NCBI RefSeq assembly: GCF_028471945.1
Contig: NZ_CP110128.1
Span: forward strand, 3,398,501 to 3,462,500
Length of the DNA stretch: 64,000 bases
Source: Pseudomonas sp. WJP1
Lineage (GTDB): Bacteria; Pseudomonadota; Gammaproteobacteria; Pseudomonadales; Pseudomonadaceae
Direction: 5' to 3'
Numbering within the stretch: position 1 is the first letter of the stretch; each line of letters opens with the position of its first letter. The notes beneath the pieces were generated by a model. It was not told the origin of the DNA. It saw nothing but the letters and a program-made list of their open reading frames with translations, and did not search any database. Position numbers and translations under genes: made by a program. Below are positions 57,878-64,000 of this stretch, in pieces.

Positions 57878-59296
57878 ATGTCTGCCAGATCCACCCGCCC
57901 AGCCTTGCGACTGCCTTCGATCGACAGCCTGCTGCGCCACCCGGCCTGCCAGTCGCTGGCCGAACGCTATGGGCGCGACGCCTTGCTCGCCAGCCTGCGC
58001 CAGTTGCTCGATGATTTGCGCCAACCTGTCCTGGCGGGGCAACTCGACGCGGTCGAACTCACCCCGCAGGTGCTGGCGGGCAGGGCGGGCGAGCGTCTGG
58101 CCAGCCAGCATCGCAGCCACGTGCGCCGGGTGTTCAATCTCACCGGGACGGTCCTGCACACCAATCTGGGGCGCGCCTTGTTGCCCCAGGAAGCCATCGA
58201 CGCCGTGCAAATGGCCGCGCGTTATCCGTTGAACCTGGAGTTTGACCTGCACAACGGCAAGCGCGGCGACCGCGACGATCTGATCGAGGGCCTGATCCGC
58301 GAGCTGACCGGCGCCGAAGCGGTGACCGTGGTCAACAACAATGCCGCCGCGGTGCTGCTGACCCTCAACAGCCTGGGTTCGCGCAAGGAAGGCATTATCT
58401 CCCGGGGCGAGCTGATCGAAATCGGCGGCGCCTTTCGTATCCCCGACATCATGGCGCGCGCCGGGGTCAAGCTGGTCGAGGTCGGCACCACCAACCGCAC
58501 CCATGCCCGTGACTACGAAGCCGCCATCGGCCCGCGCAGCGGCTTGATCATGCGGGTGCATGCGAGCAACTACAGCATCGAGGGTTTCACCACCCGGGTG
58601 CCGACCGTCGAGCTGGCGCGCCTGGCCCATCAACAGGGCTTGCCGCTGCTCGAAGACCTCGGCAGCGGCAGCCTGCTGGACCTGACCCGCTGGGGCTTGC
58701 CGGCCGAACCGACGGTGCGCCAGGCCCTGCTCGACGGCGCGGACATCGTCACGTTCAGCGGCGACAAATTGCTCGGGGGTCCCCAGGCCGGCTTGATTGT
58801 CGGGCGCAAGGAACTGATTGCACGGATCAAGAAGAACCCGCTGAAACGGGCGCTGCGGGTCGACAAGTTGACCCTGGCCGCCCTCGAAGCGGTGCTGGGC
58901 CTGTACCGCAACCCGGACCGACTGGCCGAACGCCTGCCCAGCCTGCGCCTGCTCACCCGGGCACAAACCGACATCCTGGCGCAAGCCGAGCGCCTGCAAC
59001 CGTCCCTGGCCACGCGGCTGGGCGCGGGCTGGAGCGTCAGCGCGGTGCCGGCGCTGGGGATGATCGGCAGTGGCAGCCAGCCGGTGGCACGCTTGCCGAG
59101 CGCCGCGTTATGCCTGCGGGCCAATACCTCCAAGCGTCAGCGCGGGCGCTGGTTGTTGAATCTGGAACAGGCCCTTCGAGCCTTGCCGATCCCGGTGCTG
59201 GGGCGTATCGATGACGACGCCTTGTGGTTGGACGTGCGGCAACTGGACGACGAGCCGGCGTGGCTGGCGCAGCTCGATCAATTGCAGGTGACGTAA
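57878..59296 (+). CDS. selA: L-seryl-tRNA(Sec) selenium transferase
   Basis: 472 residues; converts Ser-tRNA(Sec) to Sec-tRNA(Sec) using selenophosphate. GGAG lies 6 nt before the ATG at 57878; a TTG 15 nt upstream is less suitable. Motifs are [63 protein letters not shown] and the PLP lysine in [20 protein letters not shown]. It is 45 nt after fdhE and 1 nt before selB. Confidence 0.96.
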   Translation: MSARSTRPALRLPSIDSLLRHPACQSLAERYGRDALLASLRQLLDDLRQPVLAGQLDAVELTPQVLAGRAGERLASQHRSHVRRVFNLTGTVLHTNLGRALLPQEAIDAVQMAARYPLNLEFDLHNGKRGDRDDLIEGLIRELTGAEAVTVVNNNAAAVLLTLNSLGSRKEGIISRGELIEIGGAFRIPDIMARAGVKLVEVGTTNRTHARDYEAAIGPRSGLIMRVHASNYSIEGFTTRVPTVELARLAHQQGLPLLEDLGSGSLLDLTRWGLPAEPTVRQALLDGADIVTFSGDKLLGGPQAGLIVGRKELIARIKKNPLKRALRVDKLTLAALEAVLGLYRNPDRLAERLPSLRLLTRAQTDILAQAERLQPSLATRLGAGWSVSAVPALGMIGSGSQPVARLPSAALCLRANTSKRQRGRWLLNLEQALRALPIPVLGRIDDDALWLDVRQLDDEPAWLAQLDQLQVT

Positions 59297-59297
59297 G

Positions 59298-61205
59298 GTG
59301 ATCGTCGGCACAGCCGGGCACATCGACCACGGCAAGACCGCATTGCTTGAGGCATTGACCGGGCAGGCCGGTGATCGGCGTCGCGAGGAGCGCGAACGTG
59401 GCATGACCATCGACCTGGGCTATCTTTACGCCGCACTGGAGCCTGGCGCGGCCTTGACCGGTTTTATCGATGTGCCGGGGCATGAGCGTTTCACCCACAA
59501 CATGCTCGCCGGTGCACACGGCATCGACCTGGTGCTGCTGGTGGTGGCTGCCGACGACGGCGTGATGCCGCAGACCCGGGAACACCTGGCCATCGTCGAG
59601 TTGCTGGGTATTCCCCGCGCCATCGTGGCGATCACCAAATGCGACCGGGTCGAACCGTCCAAGGTGCAGGCTGTGCGCGAGCAGATTGCAACGTTGCTGG
59701 CGCCCGGTCCTTACGCCGAGGCACCGCTGATCGCGTTGTCGAGCATGACCGGGGAGGGTGTGCAGACCTTGCGTCAAGCGTTACTCAAGGCCCAGTCCGA
59801 AGTGCAGCAGCGCAGTCAGGAGGGTGGTTTTCGCCTGGCCATCGATCGCGCGTTTAGTGTCCCCGGTGCGGGCATCGTGGTGACCGGCACGGCGCTGTCC
59901 GGCCAGGTCACGGTGGGTGAATCCCTGGTACTCGGCCCCCTTGGCAAGACCGTGCGGGTTCGCGGCCTGCACGCGCAGAACCAGGCGGCCAACGTGGCGG
60001 TGGCCGGACAGCGGGTCGCCTTGAACCTGAATGCCGAGCGCCTGGCGCTGTCGCAGATCCACCGCGGCCAGTGGTTGTCGGCCCCGTGGCTGCACGCCCC
60101 GACCCAGCGCCTGGACATCGACCTGCAGCTGTTACCCGGTGAACCGCGCGCCTTCGAGCACTTCGAACCGGTGCACGTGCACCTTGGGACACGGGACGTC
60201 ACCGGGCGGGTGGCCCTGCTGGAGGGGCCCAGCCTGGCGCCGGGGCAACGGATGTTCGCGCAACTGCTGGTCAATGCACCGGTGCAGGCGGTGCTGGGTG
60301 ACCGGTTGATCCTGCGGGACCAGAGCGCCCAGCGCACCCTTGGCGGCGGCAGGGTCCTCGACCCCTTTGCGCCAAGCCGCCACCGCCGCAGCCCCGAGCG
60401 ATTGGCGCAGCTTTCGGCGTTGGCCGCGAGCACTCGCCTGGAAGACGTGCTGCCAGGGTTGCTGGCCAACAGCGACAGCGGGCTCGATCCGCAACAGCTT
60501 GAACGCCAGTTCAACCGCCCGCGCGCGACCTGGGTGCTGCCCGGCGACATACGCCTGATCGAAACCCGCCAAGAACCGGTCCTGTTCAGCGCCAGCCGCT
60601 GGCAGACCTTGCAGGATGAGTTGCAGCAACACCTGGCGCGCTTCCATGAACAGGAGCCGGACCACATGGGCCCGGACCGCGATCGCCTGCGCCGATTTGC
60701 CGGCAGCACCCTGGATCGCCCGGTATTCATCAGCCTGCTCGAGCAGTTGCTGGCCACTGGGCATATCGCTGCCAGTGGGCCGTGGTTGCACCTGCCGGAG
60801 CATCAGGTGCGCCTGAGCGACGAGGAGCAAGCCTTGTGGCAACAGTTGCAGCCGCGGTTCGACGCCGCCGGGTTCGACCCGCCCTGGGTGCGTGATCTGG
60901 GGCATGACGAAGCCAGTGTGCGCGCACTGCTGCGTAAAATGGCGCGGCTGGGACTGTTGCACCCAGTGGTCCGCGATCTGTTCTACACCGACACGATGAT
61001 CCGTCGCCTGGCGGCTATGCTGTTGCAACTGGCCGATGACAACCCGGTGATCGAGGTAGCGGCATTTCGCGATGCGGTGGGCCTGGGGCGCAAGCGCAGT
61101 ATCCAGATCCTGGAGTATTTCGACCGGCTCGGCCTGACCCGTCGCGTGGGAGATCGACGCCAGATCCGCGCGGACAACGCCCTGGCACGCAGGACGCAAG
61201 ATTGA
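59298..61205 (+). CDS. selB: selenocysteine-specific elongation factor
   Basis: 635 residues, GTG start one base after the selA stop. The GTPase domain has [15 protein letters not shown] (G1), DVPGHERF (G3) and TKCD (G4). EF-Tu-like domains II and III follow, then a C-terminal array of winged helices (from about residue 380) that binds the SECIS hairpin; the last carries [31 protein letters not shown]. It brings Sec-tRNA(Sec) to the UGA of fdnG. selC begins 17 nt downstream. Confidence 0.96.
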   Translation: MIVGTAGHIDHGKTALLEALTGQAGDRRREERERGMTIDLGYLYAALEPGAALTGFIDVPGHERFTHNMLAGAHGIDLVLLVVAADDGVMPQTREHLAIVELLGIPRAIVAITKCDRVEPSKVQAVREQIATLLAPGPYAEAPLIALSSMTGEGVQTLRQALLKAQSEVQQRSQEGGFRLAIDRAFSVPGAGIVVTGTALSGQVTVGESLVLGPLGKTVRVRGLHAQNQAANVAVAGQRVALNLNAERLALSQIHRGQWLSAPWLHAPTQRLDIDLQLLPGEPRAFEHFEPVHVHLGTRDVTGRVALLEGPSLAPGQRMFAQLLVNAPVQAVLGDRLILRDQSAQRTLGGGRVLDPFAPSRHRRSPERLAQLSALAASTRLEDVLPGLLANSDSGLDPQQLERQFNRPRATWVLPGDIRLIETRQEPVLFSASRWQTLQDELQQHLARFHEQEPDHMGPDRDRLRRFAGSTLDRPVFISLLEQLLATGHIAASGPWLHLPEHQVRLSDEEQALWQQLQPRFDAAGFDPPWVRDLGHDEASVRALLRKMARLGLLHPVVRDLFYTDTMIRRLAAMLLQLADDNPVIEVAAFRDAVGLGRKRSIQILEYFDRLGLTRRVGDRRQIRADNALARRTQD

Positions 61206-61222
61206 ACCAGGGGCCGTTTCAA

Positions 61223-61318
61223 GGAAGGTAATCGCGCCCGGTGGCGCGGCCGGGCTTCAAACCCGGTTGGGGACGGCATCCGTTCCCGGGCAGGTTCGAC
61301 TCCGGCTACCTTCCGCCA
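61223..61318 (+). tRNA. selC: tRNA-Sec (anticodon TCA)
   Basis: 96 nt including encoded CCA. The 8-bp acceptor GGAAGGTA pairs with TACCTTCC. The anticodon arm GGGCTTCAAACCC gives the anticodon TCA reading UGA. A long variable arm and the T loop GGTTCGACTCC complete it, with discriminator G before CCA. The extended acceptor and long variable arm are diagnostic of bacterial selenocysteine tRNA. It is probably transcribed with selAB, or from its own promoter inside selB. Confidence 0.97.
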
Positions 61319-61338
61319 TTTTCGCTTGAATATTGCTC

Positions 61339-61535
61339 GTAGGAGCCAGGCTTGCCGGCGAACCAGGCGCTGCGGTGTATCTGCGGCACCGCGTTATCGT
61401 TCTTCGCCGGCAAGTCGGATCGCCGCACCGCTGGCTCCTAGGGGGGGATGCGTACGGCTCCCGATCAGGTCGGCTCGTAGGCCGCCTCGCTTTGGATTTT
61501 GATCTTGCTCTGGCTTTTGATTTTCTTGCCCCCTC
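61339..61535. repeat. truncated nested-palindrome element with interrupted REP pair
   Basis: A REP pair begins 20 nt after selC. Its right half is split by about 16 extra nt (CCGGCAAG-tcggatcgccgcaccg-CTGGCTCCTA). It continues with ATCAGGTCGGCTCGTAGG and CCGCCTCGCTTTGG, the inner arm of the larger element, and one spacer arm ending GATTTTCTTGCCCC. It is therefore a partial copy of the elements at 23818 and 61588. Confidence 0.75.
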
Positions 61536-61587
61536 ACGCCCTGAGCCTGTCCGTCAACGTCAACGTCTGTGGGCGATTGTTGTCTGA

Positions 61588-62327
61588 GTACATATCCATT
61601 GCTGCGGTAACGGCGGCTTATGGTTTCGCCCTTACGGCGACTCCCTTTTTCAAACGCCAAAAAGGAAGCAAAAGGCTTTGCCCCACCACTCGGTGCCTCG
61701 CTAGGGCTCGGCATGCCCTCACTCCGGCATTGCTCCGTGGGTCGCCGCGATGGGCCATCCCTGGCCCAGCGCGGCTAAACCGGCGTCCTGCCGGTTTCCC
61801 CACTGCGCAATGCCTGCGTTCGGCCATCGTGGTTAACGGGGCACCCAGATCAAAAACCAAAGCGAGGCGGCCTTAAAGCCGACCTGATCTTTGCAGATAC
61901 CCCCCAACCCTCCGTAGGAGCCAGGCTTGCCGGCGAACCAGGCGCTGCGGTGTCTCTGTTGCACCGCGTTATCGTTCTTCGCCGGCAAGCCTGGCTCCTA
62001 CAGGGGAAGGCGGACAGGCCTGCAATCAGGTCGGCTTTAAGGCCGCCTCGCTTTCGCGTTTGATCTTGATCTGGCTGTTGATTTTCTTGCCCCATCGAGA
62101 GGCTTCGTTCCGGTTCTGCGCAGTGGGTAAACCGGCATGGATGCCGGTTTAGCCGCGCTGGGCCATGGAGCAGGACCGGAGCGAGGGCATGCCGAGCCTT
62201 AGCGAGGCACCGAACGCCAGGGGCAAGAGCCCTTGGTTACTTAGGGCCGGGCGGCGTTCCGTTTTTCCAAGTGACTCGCCGTAAGGGCGAAACCCTAGGT
62301 GGCCGTTACCGCAGCAATGGATATACA
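61588..62327. repeat. nested-palindrome intergenic element, copy B
   Basis: A 740-bp element of the same design as copy A but in opposite orientation. Outer arms are 61588-61643 (GTACATATCCATTGCTGCGG ... ACGGCGACTC) and 62273-62327. Inner arms 61859-61888 and 62025-62054 are perfect 30-bp reverse complements. A REP pair sits at 61914-62002. The long arm 61588-61858 is, reverse-complemented, nearly identical to 24233-24500 of copy A, with only a few differences seen by eye. Frames inside it repeat the RRKGET-like translations and are not genes. Confidence 0.88.
61914..62002. repeat. REP pair at the centre of element B
   Basis: GTAGGAGCCAGGCTTGCCGG and CCGGCAAGCCTGGCTCCTAC with the TTGCACCGCGTTATCGTTC spacer, as in copy A. 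Confidence 0.9.
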
Positions 62328-62358
62328 CCCAAACATGCACCTGCATGGAAAAAATGCT

Positions 62359-63039
62359 CTATATCGAACCATCCCGCCGCTCCGCCACCAACAGCAACGA
62401 TTGCGGCACAGGGCTTTGCGGGTGCTGCGGCTCCTGCAGGCCAACCAGCCGAAAACCGGCCATGTCCAGCGCATTGAACCAACTGGCCAGGGTGCGCAGG
62501 TACCACGGCATCGGTTGCCACTGCCCCTCGAACCCGGCGAAAGTCTCTTCCCGCCAGCCATCCTGGTAGTCACCCGCGGCCACGGTCCACGGATGCAGGG
62601 TCTGGATCACCAGCGCGCCGCCGGGGGCGAGCAGGGCGTTCATGGCCGCGAGCAACGGGATGATGTCCTGGTGCAGCAAGGCGAAGTTGGCGCAGATCAG
62701 GTTGTAGTCATTGCCGATCTGCACTTTGGCCTCTGCCAGCGCTTCATAGCTGGCCAGGTACACCGATGAGGCGCCCGCCGCCCGCGCCGCCTCGACCAGC
62801 GTCGCGTCGCCATCCACGCCTGTGGCCTCGATGCCACGATCCGCCAGTGCCCGCAACAGCCAGCCCTCGCCACAGCCGAGGTCGAGCACGCGTTCGGGCT
62901 GGCGGCCCAGTATCGCCAGCAGGATGGCCTGGTCGGTGACCTTGAGACGGCTTTCAATGGCGCCGGTGCGCACGGCTTCGATCCAGGCGTGGGCGTTGTG
63001 GTGCCAGCTTTGCAGGAGGGTCGATTCGTCGGCAGGCAT
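62359..63039 (-). CDS. class I SAM-dependent methyltransferase
   Basis: 226 residues from the ATG at 63039 (MPADESTLLQSWHHNAHAWIEAVRTGAIESR). In-frame ATGs at 63087 and 63096 are alternatives and no strong ribosome site decides. The Rossmann SAM site is VLDLGCGEGWLLRALADRGIEATGVDGDATLVEAAR. YNLICANFALLHQDIIPLL and LLAPGGALVIQTLHPW are motifs II and III. Substrate is unknown; a small molecule such as a quinone precursor or lipid is typical for this group. It stands alone beside repeat element B. Confidence 0.85.
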   Translation of the reverse strand: MPADESTLLQSWHHNAHAWIEAVRTGAIESRLKVTDQAILLAILGRQPERVLDLGCGEGWLLRALADRGIEATGVDGDATLVEAARAAGASSVYLASYEALAEAKVQIGNDYNLICANFALLHQDIIPLLAAMNALLAPGGALVIQTLHPWTVAAGDYQDGWREETFAGFEGQWQPMPWYLRTLASWFNALDMAGFRLVGLQEPQHPQSPVPQSLLLVAERRDGSI

Positions 63040-63224
63040 GGCGATGTCCGAAGTGGTGGGCTGGATAGAAGCATAGGACAGGAGCATGCGAACCATTAGC
63101 CCAGCTGCGCCTGATGGGGACAATGCGCGATGTGTGTTGTCGAATGGAGTGACAAGCAACGGTGCATGAACTAGTGGTTGTCGCACCCGCGTTTTTCAAT
63201 CCTGTCAGATTGAGAGGTGGACTG

Positions 63225-63299
63225 ATGAACAGCATTATCTACATCGTCGGATTGGTGGTGGTTATCGCGGTCGTCCTGTCGTTCCTTGGATTCGCATAG
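63225..63299 (+). CDS. 24-residue single-pass membrane peptide
   Basis: MNSIIYIVGLVVVIAVVLSF followed by LGFA and a TAG stop. Almost the whole peptide is one hydrophobic helix. AGAGGTGG lies 5 nt before the ATG. I recall very similar short peptides (MNSIIYIVGLIVIV type) conserved across proteobacteria without known function. A small stem TCAATC/GATTGA (63196-63213) stands directly before the ribosome site. Confidence 0.7.
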   Translation: MNSIIYIVGLVVVIAVVLSFLGFA

Positions 63300-63352
63300 C
63301 CTCATGCCGGGCACAAGCGACGGTCTGAACCAGCCCGTCGCAGTGCCTGGGG

Positions 63353-64000
63353 TTATCGGTTAAAACGCTCGGCCAGGCTGTGCAAGTACTCAGCCATGAC
63401 TTCAAGGTCCTGGCTGATTGCCGCGCCTTGCTTGGCCTGCCCGGCACTGTGATCGCACAGTTGGGCAATTCGCGTGATCTGTTGATTGATATCCTCAGTC
63501 ACGTGACTTTGCTCTTCTGACGCTGACGCCATCTGCTGACTCATATCGGTGATCCGGCTGACAGCCTGACTGATGCCGACCAGGGCAGCCTGCACCGCCT
63601 CGACACGCTGCATGCTGTCGCGGGAAATCTGCTCACCCCGGGACGCCGTTGCCACTGCGCGATCGGCACCGATGTGCAGGGAGGCGATGATGCCGTGGAT
63701 CTGCTCGGTGGAGGTGCGGGTGCGCTGGGCCAGGGATCGCACCTCGTCGGCCACCACGGCAAAACCGCGTCCTTGTTCACCCGCCCGGGCCGCCTCGATG
63801 GCCGCATTGAGTGCCAGCAGGTTGGTCTGTTCGGCAATGGACGTGATGACATCCACGACGCTCCCGATCGATTGCGTCTCGCTCGCCAGCGCATTGACCG
63901 CCTGGCCGATTTCGTTGACGGCGGCGTTCATGGCCTCCATGGCGCGCAGGCTTTGCCCGGCTAACTCGCTGCCATCCCTCGTCAACTGGTCAGCATCGCA
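63353..64000 (-). CDS. methyl-accepting chemotaxis protein, C-terminal signalling part (5' end outside window)
   Basis: Fragment of 215 residues open to the window edge. The conserved hairpin tip, [50 protein letters not shown], contacts CheA and CheW. It is followed by the descending coiled coil with methylation-type heptads ([27 protein letters not shown]). The end [13 protein letters not shown] shows no CheR-binding pentapeptide. The sensor and membrane parts lie outside, so the ligand is unknown. Confidence 0.93.
   Translation of the reverse strand, partial: CDADQLTRDGSELAGQSLRAMEAMNAAVNEIGQAVNALASETQSIGSVVDVITSIAEQTNLLALNAAIEAARAGEQGRGFAVVADEVRSLAQRTRTSTEQIHGIIASLHIGADRAVATASRGEQISRDSMQRVEAVQAALVGISQAVSRITDMSQQMASASEEQSHVTEDINQQITRIAQLCDHSAGQAKQGAAISQDLEVMAEYLHSLAERFNR

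Overview
The window looks like chromosome of a fluorescent-group Pseudomonas. The reasons are high GC, gene order matching known P. aeruginosa clusters (muxC-opmB; the PA2151-PA2165-type alpha-glucan/trehalose cluster; the PA4807-PA4812-type formate dehydrogenase/selenocysteine cluster), and many REP palindromes of the GTAGGAGC...GCTCCTAC type seen between genes in this group. I see no phage, integrase, transposase, CRISPR array or rRNA. The one tRNA gene is selC. Names rest on motif recognition by eye; no database search was run.

Layout. 1-2.9 kb: end of an RND efflux permease (muxC) and its outer-membrane channel (opmB). 3.2-10.6 kb: an MHYT-GGDEF-EAL protein, an SDR oxidoreductase, a MocR-type regulator, an orphan ccoG, a small DUF3203-like protein, an MgtC/SapB membrane protein and a proline-rich peptide. 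10.8-18.5 kb (+): glgE, a treS-maltokinase fusion and glgB behind a candidate AlgU promoter. 18.6-25.4 kb: a passenger-less autotransporter, a full autotransporter, an EEP phosphatase/nuclease, a nested-palindrome repeat and a PIG-L protein with an altered catalytic motif. 25.6-36.4 kb (-): glgA-treZ-malQ-treY-DUF2934-glgX. The two glucan operons together encode trehalose to maltose to maltose-1-phosphate to branched glucan, and glucan back to trehalose. No glgC is present in the window.

37-45 kb: a dienoyl-CoA isomerase-like crotonase, nudC, a TSUP transporter, a divergent dimethyl sulfone pair (SfnB/DszC-like gene and sfnG) with sigma-54 promoter sequences, an NTF2-like gene with its TetR regulator, and pssA. 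45.1-49.3 kb: the efeUOB-efeM iron uptake operon behind a Fur box. 49.5-52.0 kb: a frameshifted MFS transporter and a PatB-type C-S lyase. 52.2-61.3 kb: fdnGHI-fdhE-selA-selB-selC, with an in-frame UGA selenocysteine codon and SECIS hairpin in fdnG. 61.3-62.4 kb: a second, oppositely oriented copy of the nested-palindrome element. The window ends with a methyltransferase, a 24-residue membrane peptide and the C-terminal part of a chemotaxis receptor.

The least explained material is the non-coding repeat layer: two roughly 740-790 bp elements built of concentric inverted repeats around a REP pair, in opposite orientation about 37 kb apart, and REP copies that supply the stop codons of three genes.
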